This document shows, piece by piece, positions 8,231-17,050 of a stretch of 64,000 bases of DNA. The stretch's first letter is position 1; each line of letters begins with the position of its first letter. The notes under the pieces were generated by a model. It did not search any database. It was not told the origin of the DNA and worked only from the letters and a program-made list of their open reading frames with translations. The stretch covers positions 20,733 to 84,732 of the forward strand of contig CAXRDP010000067.1 in assembly GCA_964229545.1 (NCBI GenBank), given 5' to 3'. The translations under genes and the position numbers were made by a program. The stretch comes from UBA724 sp964229545. Lineage in GTDB: Bacteria > Bacteroidota > Bacteroidia > Flavobacteriales > Flavobacteriaceae.

Positions 8231-8935
8231 ATGCATTACAAACGCATATTACTTAAACTCAGTGGGGAAGCGCTGATGGGCGATCGAGCCCACGGGATTG
8301 ACCCCGAACGCTTGGCTGCCTACGCCAACGAAATCAAAAATGTTGTCGATAAAGGGGTTCAAATAGCCATCGTCATTGGCGGGGGCAACATCTTTCGCGG
8401 GGTAGCAGGCGCCAGCAATGGCATGGACCGTGTGCAGGGTGATTATATGGGTATGCTTGCCACCATTATCAATGGCTTGGCGCTACAAAGCGCATTAGAG
8501 GATGCGGGGGTACAAACCCGACTCCAAACGGCTCTTAAGATTGAGGCCGTTGCTGAACCCTATATCAAAAGGCGGGCCGTACGCCACCTCGAAAAAGGGC
8601 GTGTCGTGATTTTTGGCGCTGGGACGGGAAATCCGTTCTTTACCACAGACTCCGCTGCCGTTTTGCGTGCCATCGAAGTCGATGCAGATGTTATTCTTAA
8701 GGGGACTCGTGTGGATGGCATCTACAATGCCGACCCGGAAAAAGACGCCAATGCCACCAAATTTGATAATATCAGCTTTAAAGATGTCCTTCAAAAAGGC
8801 CTCAAAGTCATGGACTCTACCGCCTTTACGCTCAGTCAAGAAAACGACCTGCCGATCGTTGTTTTTGACATGAATACGCCCGGCAATCTTGAGCAAGTAG
8901 TTTCAGGTGCACAAATTGGTACTACCGTCAAATAA
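8231..8935 (+). CDS. pyrH: UMP kinase
   Basis: A 234-residue amino acid kinase family enzyme that phosphorylates UMP to UDP. Motifs are KRILLKLSGEALMG, VIGGGNIFRG, the uridine-binding GTGNPFFTTDSAA and GTRVDGIYNADP. I use ATG 8231 (MHYKRILLK) because the longer frame from 8156 would overlap the tsf terminator and the promoter. Followed 6 nt later by frr, the usual bacterial pair. Confidence 0.97.
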   Translation: MHYKRILLKLSGEALMGDRAHGIDPERLAAYANEIKNVVDKGVQIAIVIGGGNIFRGVAGASNGMDRVQGDYMGMLATIINGLALQSALEDAGVQTRLQTALKIEAVAEPYIKRRAVRHLEKGRVVIFGAGTGNPFFTTDSAAVLRAIEVDADVILKGTRVDGIYNADPEKDANATKFDNISFKDVLQKGLKVMDSTAFTLSQENDLPIVVFDMNTPGNLEQVVSGAQIGTTVK

Positions 8936-8941
8936 ATTACC

Positions 8942-9493
8942 ATGGAAGAATTGACTTTACTTTTAGACATGACCAAAGAGGCAATGCAAAAAGCACTTGA
9001 CCATCTTGAAAAGTCTTTTGTCAACATACGTGCCGGAAAGGCCAACCCCAATATGTTGTCGGGGGTTAAGATTGAATACTATGGCGCACAAACTCCGTTG
9101 AGCCAAGTAGCCAATGTCAACACTCCCGACGGACAAACACTCTCTGTGCAGCCTTGGGATAAAACCATGATACCTGATATCGAGAAAGCCATATTGGTTG
9201 CCAACTTGGGTTTTAACCCGATGAACAATGGTGAATCGGTCATCATCAACATACCACCGCTCACCGAAGAGCGTCGCCGCGAATTGGTCAAACTGGCCAA
9301 AGCAGAAGCAGAAAATGCAAAAGTAGGGGTGCGCAACGCGCGCAAGGACGCCAACAATGAAATCAAAACATTTGACCTGTCTGAAGACCAAAAAAGCAAT
9401 GCCGAGGTGGATGTACAGTCATTGACAGATGGCTATATCCAAAAGATTGATGAAAAATATGCTGTAAAGGAAAAAGAGATCATGACGGTCTAA
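8942..9493 (+). CDS. frr: ribosome recycling factor
   Basis: A 183-residue RRF, which with EF-G splits post-termination ribosomes. The three-helix bundle sequence is typical: LEKSFVNIRAGKANPNML near the start, PLTEERRRELVKLAK in the middle and DEKYAVKEKEIMTV at the end. Co-transcribed with pyrH. Confidence 0.98.
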   Translation: MEELTLLLDMTKEAMQKALDHLEKSFVNIRAGKANPNMLSGVKIEYYGAQTPLSQVANVNTPDGQTLSVQPWDKTMIPDIEKAILVANLGFNPMNNGESVIINIPPLTEERRRELVKLAKAEAENAKVGVRNARKDANNEIKTFDLSEDQKSNAEVDVQSLTDGYIQKIDEKYAVKEKEIMTV

Positions 9494-9518
9494 GGACTTT
9501 TGTGTTCGTAACATTGCT

Positions 9519-11900
9519 ATGATAGAATGGATCAATACGCGTTTTTGGGGCGCTGTCGCCTCGCTTATCCTGCGTAATCGTGTTTTTTTTATACTTCTAG
9601 TCGTTGTTGCTACCGTTTTTCTGTCGATGCAGTGGAAAAACATGCGCTTTAGCTTTACAGAAGCAAATCTGCTCCCCGATAACCATCCTTTTAACGTAGC
9701 CTATTCTTCGTTTGTAGAAAAATTTGGTGATGAAGGAAATATTATTGTTTTGGCTGTGCAAGACTCGGCTTTGTTTACCAAACAAGGAATCGCTGATTGG
9801 AGCACGCTGACCCTTTCGTTTCAGGAGGAAGAAGCAGTACGTTCGGTGGTAGGGATTGGCACCCTGGAGGAACTCAAAAAAAATAATGCGCAACAGCGTT
9901 TCGAAATGGGTCCTATCGCCAACCAACAACCCAAAACAGACCGCCAAGCTGGTGCACTCAAAAAAAATTTGTTTGAAAAACTTCCGTTTTTCAAAGGGCT
10001 GCTGGTGAGTCCAGAGAATGAGGTGGTGCAAACACTGATCTACCTAAAAAAAGAAGCGGTTAACAGTGGTTTACGACAAGATTTTGTCAACCAATCTCTG
10101 ATTCCCAAAATTGCAACTTACGAAAACGCAACAGGAAATGATGTGCGTGTTTCGGGCATGCCCTACATACGTACCATCAACGCAGCGACCATATTAAACG
10201 AAATCGGTTTGTTTGTGGTGGCGGCTACCTTGGTCACAACACTGATTTTCTTTTTCTTTTTCCGCTCCTACCGCGCTACGTTTATCTCAATGGTCGTGGT
10301 AATTATTGGGGTTATGTGGGCCTTTGGGGTGCTCGGGCTGATGGGGTATGAAATTACCGTACTCACGGCTCTCATCCCCCCTATTGTGATTGTGATCGGT
10401 GTGCCCAATTGTATTTTCTTAATCAATAAGTATCAACAAGAAATCAAAAAACACGGCAACCAAGCACGCTCACTCCAAAGAGTCATTTCCAAAATCGGAA
10501 ATGCCACCCTGATGACCAATATGACCACTGCATTGGGATTTGCAACCTTCACTCTCACCAACAGCAAACTGCTCAAAGAATTTGGCTTGGTGGCCTCCAT
10601 CAACATCATGCTGATTTTTGTGTTGTCGCTGCTTATTATCCCCATCATGTATAGCTATATGTCAATTCCCAAGAAAAAACACTTGGCCCATTTGAGCAGA
10701 AAGTGGATGACGGGATTTGTGGATTGGATGGAGCGTATGGTACGTCACCAACGCGTAGGGGTCTATTTTGTGTCTGTGATTGCACTGATGCTCAGTGTGG
10801 CAGGCATGTATCAAATCAAACTATCGGGTACCATCATTGATGACCTCCCTAGAAACACTTCCTTTTTTGAAGACATTCGGTTTTTTGAGGATCAGTTTAA
10901 TGGTGTCATGCCCATTGAAATTATGATTGATACCAAAAGAAAAAACGGAGCTACACGACTCTCTACACTAAATCGGTTGGAAAAACTAGATATCTATATA
11001 AACGAAATACCAGAGTTGTCACAGAGTGTCTCTGTACTGAATGTGGCCAAGTATTTCAAACAAACATATTACAATGGAAACCCAAACTACTTTCAATTGC
11101 CCACGCGTCAAGAAAACAGCTTTATTGGTTCGTTTGTTAAAAATATGTCGGGTGAGGCTAGCTTATCGGGAAGCCTAATAGATAGTACAGGGCAGTTTAT
11201 TCGGGTTTCTACCATGCTGAAAGACGTTTCTACAGCTCGTATGGAGGCCATAGAAGCGGGGCTTATGTCAGAAACCGCCAAACTTTTTCCAAATGAAAAT
11301 TTTGAAGTCACCCTCACAGGCAAAGCACTCGGCTATTTGAAGGGGACACGTTTTTTGGTGCGCAATTTGGTTGTGTCACTTTCAATTGCCATTCTGTTGA
11401 TTGCTTTGTTTATGGCTTATACCTTTCGGTCATTTCGCATGATTCTGATATCGCTAATTCCCAATATCATTCCGCTGATTCTCACAGCTGGTATGATGGG
11501 TTTTTTGGGAATACCCATTAAACCCTCCACCATTTTGGTGTTTAGCGTAGCATTTGGAATATCGGTCGATGACACCATTCACTTTTTGGTCAAATACAGA
11601 CAAGAGCTTCAGGCCAACAAGTGGCGTATTAAAAAATCTGTTTACGCGGCCTTACGAGAGACCGGTGTGAGTATGTTTTACACTTCTATCGTATTGTATT
11701 TTGGATTTTCTGTGTTTATGATTTCTAGTTATGGTGGTACAGTTGCCCTAGGTGGTTTGGTGTCTACAACCCTACTGTTTGCTATGTTAGCCAACCTGAT
11801 ACTTTTGCCATCCCTTCTACTCTCTTTAGAGGAAAGCATTGCCAACGAACGCACACTCAAAGAACCTCGTTTTGACATCCTCCCTGAAGAGGATTCATAA
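9519..11900 (+). CDS. RND/MMPL family membrane transporter
   Basis: A 793-residue inner-membrane protein with two repeats of one helix, a periplasmic domain and five helices. The transport-domain signatures are ITVLTALIPPIVIVIGVPNCIFLINKYQQE in the first half (here split in reading) and FGISVDDTIHFLVKYRQEL in the second. It belongs to the MMPL/SSD-type RND branch, which often exports lipids or hydrophobic compounds. There is no adjacent membrane-fusion or TolC-like partner, which argues against a tripartite drug pump. The substrate cannot be told from the sequence. Confidence 0.85.
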   Translation: MIEWINTRFWGAVASLILRNRVFFILLVVVATVFLSMQWKNMRFSFTEANLLPDNHPFNVAYSSFVEKFGDEGNIIVLAVQDSALFTKQGIADWSTLTLSFQEEEAVRSVVGIGTLEELKKNNAQQRFEMGPIANQQPKTDRQAGALKKNLFEKLPFFKGLLVSPENEVVQTLIYLKKEAVNSGLRQDFVNQSLIPKIATYENATGNDVRVSGMPYIRTINAATILNEIGLFVVAATLVTTLIFFFFFRSYRATFISMVVVIIGVMWAFGVLGLMGYEITVLTALIPPIVIVIGVPNCIFLINKYQQEIKKHGNQARSLQRVISKIGNATLMTNMTTALGFATFTLTNSKLLKEFGLVASINIMLIFVLSLLIIPIMYSYMSIPKKKHLAHLSRKWMTGFVDWMERMVRHQRVGVYFVSVIALMLSVAGMYQIKLSGTIIDDLPRNTSFFEDIRFFEDQFNGVMPIEIMIDTKRKNGATRLSTLNRLEKLDIYINEIPELSQSVSVLNVAKYFKQTYYNGNPNYFQLPTRQENSFIGSFVKNMSGEASLSGSLIDSTGQFIRVSTMLKDVSTARMEAIEAGLMSETAKLFPNENFEVTLTGKALGYLKGTRFLVRNLVVSLSIAILLIALFMAYTFRSFRMILISLIPNIIPLILTAGMMGFLGIPIKPSTILVFSVAFGISVDDTIHFLVKYRQELQANKWRIKKSVYAALRETGVSMFYTSIVLYFGFSVFMISSYGGTVALGGLVSTTLLFAMLANLILLPSLLLSLEESIANERTLKEPRFDILPEEDS

Positions 11901-11930
11901 ACCACCGGCCAGTATAGATACAAAATGGAG

Positions 11931-11938
11931 TATATTTG
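11931..11938 (+). promoter_or_regulatory. -7 box of asnS
   Basis: TATATTTG, 18 nt before the chosen asnS ATG. No TTTG is seen at -33. Confidence 0.5.
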
Positions 11939-11956
11939 CAACTGAATTTTTTGTCC

Positions 11957-13390
11957 ATGAGCCAGCACAGTGTTCAAGCGCTATTAGAAGGAAAAGCATT
12001 GCATCAAGAAATCGAGTTGTACGGTTGGGTACGAACCTTTCGAGCCAACCGCTTTATTGCTATCAATGACGGTTCGACCTTAGAAAACCTTCAATGTGTG
12101 GTCGATTTTGAACAGACAGATGAAAACCTACTCAAGCAAATCGCCACAGGTGCTGCACTACACATCAAAGGTACTTTGGTAGAAAGTCAAGGCCAGGGAC
12201 AGAACTATGAAGTTCAAGTCAGTAGCCTCACCATATTGGGCGCCTCTGATCCCGAAACCTATCCAATACAACCCAAAAAACATTCTTTTGAGTTTTTACG
12301 CGAAAAAGCGCATTTGCGAGTGCGCACTTCGACCTTTGCGGCCGTGATGCGGGTAAGGTCGGCGCTGTCATTTGCCGTGCATCAATACTTTAGAGACAAA
12401 GGTTTTTATTATGTACACACTCCAATTATCACTGGGAGTGATGCGGAGGGGGCAGGAGAAATGTTTCGTGTGACAACCCTAGACGCTAAAAATCCACCCA
12501 AAAATGAGGACGGAAGCGTGGCATTTGAAGAAGATTTTTTTGGTAAAGAGACCAACCTGACCGTTTCGGGTCAACTGGAAGCAGAAACCTATGCCATGGG
12601 CTTAGGTAAGGTCTATACGTTTGGGCCTACTTTTAGGGCGGAAAACTCCAACACCTCCAGACACCTAGCCGAGTTTTGGATGATTGAGCCCGAAGTAGCT
12701 TTCAACAACTTGGACCAAAACATGGATTTGGCAGAAGATTTTATCAAAGGTGTTTTGGGATATGTTTTGGAGCATTGTCAGGCAGACTTGGCGTTTTTAG
12801 ATCGCCGTATGGCTGACGAAGAAAAAACCAAACCCCAAATCGAGCGCAAGCCTATGGGTCTGTTGGAGCAATTGCGATTTGTGGTCGCTCAACAATTTGT
12901 ACGGGTGTCTTATACAGAGGCCATAGACATATTGCGTCAGTCCAAACCCAACAAAAAGAAAAAGTTTAAATACCCTATAGATGCGTGGGGCGCAGATTTG
13001 CAAAGTGAGCACGAGCGCTATTTGGTTGAAAAACATTTTAAATGTCCTGTCATTCTTTTTGATTATCCAGCTGGGATCAAGGCTTTCTATATGCGGTTAA
13101 ACGATGATGGAAAAACCGTTCGTGCCATGGACGTATTGTTCCCTGGAATTGGTGAGATGGTCGGAGGGTCGCAGCGAGAAGAACGACTCGATATTCTCGA
13201 ACAGCGTATGAAAGCGATGGATATTGACCCTAAAGAACTCGACTGGTATTTGGACCTTCGAAGGTTTGGAACGGCGCCTCATGCTGGCTTTGGTTTGGGC
13301 TTTGAGCGATTGGTGCAATTTGCGACCGGCATGTCCAACATTCGCGATGTGATTCCCTTTCCACGCACCCCCCAAAATGCTTCTTTCTAA
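11957..13390 (+). CDS. asnS: asparagine--tRNA ligase
   Basis: A 477-residue class IIb synthetase. It has an N-terminal OB fold for anticodon binding (about 1-110, with GWVRTFRANRFIAINDGS) and a C-terminal catalytic domain with motif 2 FGPTFRAENSNTSRHLAEFWMIEPE and motif 3 GFGLGFERLVQF. The Asn-type sequence and GEMFRVTTLD distinguish it from AspRS. ATG 11957 is preferred over the frame start at 11936, which lies inside the predicted promoter. Confidence 0.96.
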   Translation: MSQHSVQALLEGKALHQEIELYGWVRTFRANRFIAINDGSTLENLQCVVDFEQTDENLLKQIATGAALHIKGTLVESQGQGQNYEVQVSSLTILGASDPETYPIQPKKHSFEFLREKAHLRVRTSTFAAVMRVRSALSFAVHQYFRDKGFYYVHTPIITGSDAEGAGEMFRVTTLDAKNPPKNEDGSVAFEEDFFGKETNLTVSGQLEAETYAMGLGKVYTFGPTFRAENSNTSRHLAEFWMIEPEVAFNNLDQNMDLAEDFIKGVLGYVLEHCQADLAFLDRRMADEEKTKPQIERKPMGLLEQLRFVVAQQFVRVSYTEAIDILRQSKPNKKKKFKYPIDAWGADLQSEHERYLVEKHFKCPVILFDYPAGIKAFYMRLNDDGKTVRAMDVLFPGIGEMVGGSQREERLDILEQRMKAMDIDPKELDWYLDLRRFGTAPHAGFGLGFERLVQFATGMSNIRDVIPFPRTPQNASF

Positions 13391-13443
13391 AAATGGGTAT
13401 TGATTTGCGGTATTTTGTACCTTTATCCTATTAAGGTGCTGGT

Positions 13444-14889
13444 ATGCTCAAACAAGAACTTCAGTTAAAACTAGCGCAAAAGCTGTCGCCCCAGCAGATT
13501 CAGTTGATGAAGCTGATTCAGTTGCCTACACTTTCTTTTGAGCAAAGACTACAACGAGAAATTGAAGAAAACCCCGCACTAGAAACCGGCCGTGAGGAGT
13601 TAGAGGACGACGTTGTTGCTGTCAATGAGGAGGAAGAGCGAGAGGTCATAGAAACCGATGACATCAACATAGATGAGTATCTGAGTGATGATGAAATTCC
13701 CGACTATCGACTCAGAGCCAATAATTATGGTCCCGACGATGAAGAAAAACAAGTTCCTTATGCGGCCGGGCAAAGTTTTCATCAATATTTAAGTCAACAA
13801 CTTAGCACCTTCAATTTGGACGAACGCCAAGCTCAAATCGCCGCTTTTTTGGTGGGTAGTATTGATGACACAGGTTATATCAGACGGGCGCTTTTGGACA
13901 TTGTCGATGACTTGGCATTTATAGAGAACTTTTACACCGATGAGCAAGAGGTCAGCCAAGTATTACATTGGGTACAGCAGTTAGATCCTGCCGGGGTGGG
14001 CGCAACCAGCCTGCAAGAATGCCTGATGCTACAACTACAACGAAAAGAACAAACCGCCGAAGTGGCTCTTGCGCTTCAGATTGTATCAAACGGTTTTGAT
14101 GCCTTTTCCAAAAAGCATTTCAGCAAACTATTGGTCAAATTTGATGTAGGTGAAGACCAACTCAAAGAAGCCCTTGAGGAAATCGGAAAATTGAATCCCA
14201 AACCGGGTGGTGCCTATGCTTCTAATACCAAAATCAACAGCCATGTGGTGCCGGATTTTAGCATACAGATAATCGATGGCGGTTTGCAACTACAACTCAA
14301 TGGCAGAAATGCCCCCGATCTGCATATTTCTGGAGCCTACAAAGAGATGCTCGCAGGCTATAAAGCCTCGACAGTAAAAAGTAAATCTCAACAAGAGGCT
14401 GTGCAGTTTATCAAACAAAAACTCGACGCTGCCAAATGGTTTATTGATGCCATCAAACAACGAAATCACACTTTGTATATCACTATGCGTGCCATCATGG
14501 ACTATCAAGAGGCCTATTTTATGACGGGTGATGAACAAAAAATCAAACCCATGGTACTTCGAGACATTGCCGACCGCATTCAAATGGATATTTCTACGGT
14601 GTCTCGGGTGGCCAACAGCAAATATGTCGACACGCCTTACGGAACCAAGCTGATTAAATCTTTTTTCTCTGAGGGCATGACCAACAGCGAAGGGCAAGAT
14701 GTTTCTTCTATCGAAATTCGTCATGCATTGGAAGCCATCATCGACCAAGAGGACAAATCCAAACCCCTCACAGACCAACAACTCAAAACCCTACTCAACG
14801 AAAAGGGCTACCCCGTAGCACGGCGCACTGTGGCCAAATACCGAGAAATTATCGGAGCTCCCGTAGCACGATTGCGCAAACAACTTTAG
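13444..14889 (+). CDS. rpoN: RNA polymerase sigma-54 factor
   Basis: A 481-residue sigma-54. Region I is glutamine and leucine rich (LKLAQKLSPQQIQLMKLIQLP), region II is acidic (about 45-105), the core-binding region is central, the helix-turn-helix contains DISTVSRVANSKYV, and the RpoN box ARRTVAKYRE (459-468) recognises the -24 element. It needs AAA+ activators, none of which are encoded nearby. The stop interlocks with that of tdh. Confidence 0.97.
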   Translation: MLKQELQLKLAQKLSPQQIQLMKLIQLPTLSFEQRLQREIEENPALETGREELEDDVVAVNEEEEREVIETDDINIDEYLSDDEIPDYRLRANNYGPDDEEKQVPYAAGQSFHQYLSQQLSTFNLDERQAQIAAFLVGSIDDTGYIRRALLDIVDDLAFIENFYTDEQEVSQVLHWVQQLDPAGVGATSLQECLMLQLQRKEQTAEVALALQIVSNGFDAFSKKHFSKLLVKFDVGEDQLKEALEEIGKLNPKPGGAYASNTKINSHVVPDFSIQIIDGGLQLQLNGRNAPDLHISGAYKEMLAGYKASTVKSKSQQEAVQFIKQKLDAAKWFIDAIKQRNHTLYITMRAIMDYQEAYFMTGDEQKIKPMVLRDIADRIQMDISTVSRVANSKYVDTPYGTKLIKSFFSEGMTNSEGQDVSSIEIRHALEAIIDQEDKSKPLTDQQLKTLLNEKGYPVARRTVAKYREIIGAPVARLRKQL

Positions 14890-15800
14890 TCCAACATATC
14901 GGACAAGCAAGACGCTAAATCATATTTGGGAGCCCAGCCCCAAGCCGACCTAGCAAGGCTGTCGTCCAAAGTCCTAGGCCAAGATGCAGCAATCTTTTGG
15001 CGGTAATCAGGTGCATAATTCAAGGCAAATGGATAGCCTTTTTTGTGAAGCGCATCAGCAAGAACTTGCGGTGTGAGACTAAAGCCCATCACATTGTAGG
15101 CAAAAGCACGGTGTAATGGTACATGCGGGGCAGACATCAACTGCATAACCGCACTTACCACGTCGTTGATGTAGATCATGGGGAGTTCGGTGTCTGCTGC
15201 CAAAAAACAAGTATAAGGCTGGCCTTTTAGAGCCGCATGTACCATTTCGACCACATAGTCGGTAGTACCCCCGCCGGGTTCATCCATAGATAGTACGCCC
15301 GGCAATCGAATGGAGCGGATATCGAGGCCGTACTTCAGGTAGTAATAGTTCATCAACTTTTCACCCACCAACTTACTGACCCCATATATGGTCGTCGGGT
15401 TCATATCCGCATTTTGGGGGGCAAAACTTGAGTTTTTGTCTTCCCCATAAGCTGCTATCGAACTCGGCCAAAAAATTCGATTGATCTTGTGGGTGATGGC
15501 AAGCTTTGCTATATGCTGAAAACTTTGCATGTTAAGGTTCCATGCCATAAAAGGGTCTTGCTCCCCTTTGGCAGAGAGCGTGGCAACCAAATGATAAATA
15601 CAGTCAATCTTATGTGAAACGACCAGGTGCTCCATCTGCCCATAGTCCAACACGTCGACCTGGGCAAAATCATAGGGAAGTTTTTGATTTGGGCTTCGAA
15701 TGTCGGTAGCCAGCACATAGTAATTTTCTGACATATACAAGGCCTTGGCCAAAACGGTTCCTAATTGGCCCAAAGCACCGGTAATAAGAATTCGATTCAT
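14886..15800 (-). CDS. L-threonine 3-dehydrogenase, SDR type
   Basis: A 304-residue extended short-chain dehydrogenase with the NAD-binding TGALGQLG at residues 7-14, the catalytic Ser in SSIAAYG and the YxxxK motif YGVSK. The sequence SIRLPGVLSMDEPGGGTTDY is typical of the UDP-epimerase-like threonine dehydrogenases first studied in Flavobacterium. It oxidises threonine to 2-amino-3-ketobutyrate. The divergent neighbour is kbl, which cleaves that product, and this context makes the assignment strong. Confidence 0.9.
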   Translation of the reverse strand: MNRILITGALGQLGTVLAKALYMSENYYVLATDIRSPNQKLPYDFAQVDVLDYGQMEHLVVSHKIDCIYHLVATLSAKGEQDPFMAWNLNMQSFQHIAKLAITHKINRIFWPSSIAAYGEDKNSSFAPQNADMNPTTIYGVSKLVGEKLMNYYYLKYGLDIRSIRLPGVLSMDEPGGGTTDYVVEMVHAALKGQPYTCFLAADTELPMIYINDVVSAVMQLMSAPHVPLHRAFAYNVMGFSLTPQVLADALHKKGYPFALNYAPDYRQKIAASWPRTLDDSLARSAWGWAPKYDLASCLSDMLD

Positions 15801-15861
15801 GAATATATTAAAGATTTGGTTTATTTTAGTTAAATATATAACACCTTATCCTAACGCCCAA

Positions 15862-17049
15862 ATGCAAAAAAAATTTACAGAACGTATCACTGACGAATTA
15901 GAATCGATTGCCCAAAGCGGGCGTTTAAAGTCCGAACGCATCATACTTTCCGCCCAAGATGCACAAATCAAAGTAGAAAAAGGCAAGGATGTACTGAACT
16001 TATGTGCCAATAATTATCTAGGGTTGGCCAACCATCCCAAGCTCCTACAAGCAGCCACGAAAGCCATAGAAAGCCATGGCCTTGGGTTGGCGTCTGTGCG
16101 ATTTATCTGTGGTACCCAAGATATCCACCGCGTTTTGGAACAAAAAATTGCTTCATTTTTGGGTACCGAAGATGCCATATTGTACGCAGCGGCCTTTGAT
16201 GCCAATGGCGGACTATTCGAGCCTTTGTTTGGGCCTGAGGATGCCATCATCAGCGATGCGCTCAATCATGCCTCTATCATAGATGGTGTCCGGCTGTGCA
16301 AAGCCAAAAGGTTCCGATATGCCCACAACGACATGGAAGATTTGGAAAAACAGCTTCAAGCAGCCGAGGGCAGTCGCAACAAAATTATTGTTACCGATGG
16401 GGTCTTTTCTATGGATGGAACCATCGCCCAATTGGACAAAATCTGTGATTTGGCACAACGCTATGGCGCCTTGGTGATGTCTGACGAATGTCATGCCACC
16501 GGGTTTGTTGGGCCCACCGGCAGGGGAACACACGAAGAGAAAGGCGTTTGGGGCCAAGTAGACATACTCACAGGCACTTTTGGAAAAGCCTTGGGTGGCG
16601 GATCGGGTGGGTTTACTTGTGGGTCCAAAGCGGTAATTGACCTACTACGTCAAAAATCGAGGCCCTATCTTTTTTCCAATACCCTCGCACCGGCGTTGGT
16701 CGGCGCTACCATAGCTGCTTTAGAACTACTTGAAAAAGACACCAGCCTATTAAATAAGCTCAAAGAAAACACCAAGTTCTTCCGATCAAAAATAGTGGCC
16801 GCAGGTTTTGATGTCAAACCGGGCACCCACCCTATAGTTCCCATCATGCTATATGATGACCATCTGGCCCAATCTATGGCACACAAACTATTAGAAAAAG
16901 GGGTTTATGTGATTGGGTTCTCTTATCCAGTGGTGCCACAAGGTCAGGCGCGTATCCGAGTACAAGTGTCTGCCGCACATAGCCAAGAACAGCTCAACAA
17001 AGCGATTGATGCCTTTACGGCAGTGGGAAAAGAACTCGGGGTAATATAG
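15862..17049 (+). CDS. kbl: glycine C-acetyltransferase (2-amino-3-ketobutyrate CoA ligase)
   Basis: A 395-residue PLP-dependent alpha-oxoamine synthase. It converts 2-amino-3-ketobutyrate and CoA to glycine and acetyl-CoA. The PLP lysine is K242 in GTFGKALGGGSGGF, and SDECHATGFVGPTGRG is typical of Kbl. ATG 15862 is used; the longer frame runs into the divergent tdh gene. The 61-bp tdh/kbl gap holds only near-matches to a -7 box. It ends 1 nt from the convergent DUF4270 gene. Confidence 0.95.
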   Translation: MQKKFTERITDELESIAQSGRLKSERIILSAQDAQIKVEKGKDVLNLCANNYLGLANHPKLLQAATKAIESHGLGLASVRFICGTQDIHRVLEQKIASFLGTEDAILYAAAFDANGGLFEPLFGPEDAIISDALNHASIIDGVRLCKAKRFRYAHNDMEDLEKQLQAAEGSRNKIIVTDGVFSMDGTIAQLDKICDLAQRYGALVMSDECHATGFVGPTGRGTHEEKGVWGQVDILTGTFGKALGGGSGGFTCGSKAVIDLLRQKSRPYLFSNTLAPALVGATIAALELLEKDTSLLNKLKENTKFFRSKIVAAGFDVKPGTHPIVPIMLYDDHLAQSMAHKLLEKGVYVIGFSYPVVPQGQARIRVQVSAAHSQEQLNKAIDAFTAVGKELGVI

Positions 17050-17050
17050 A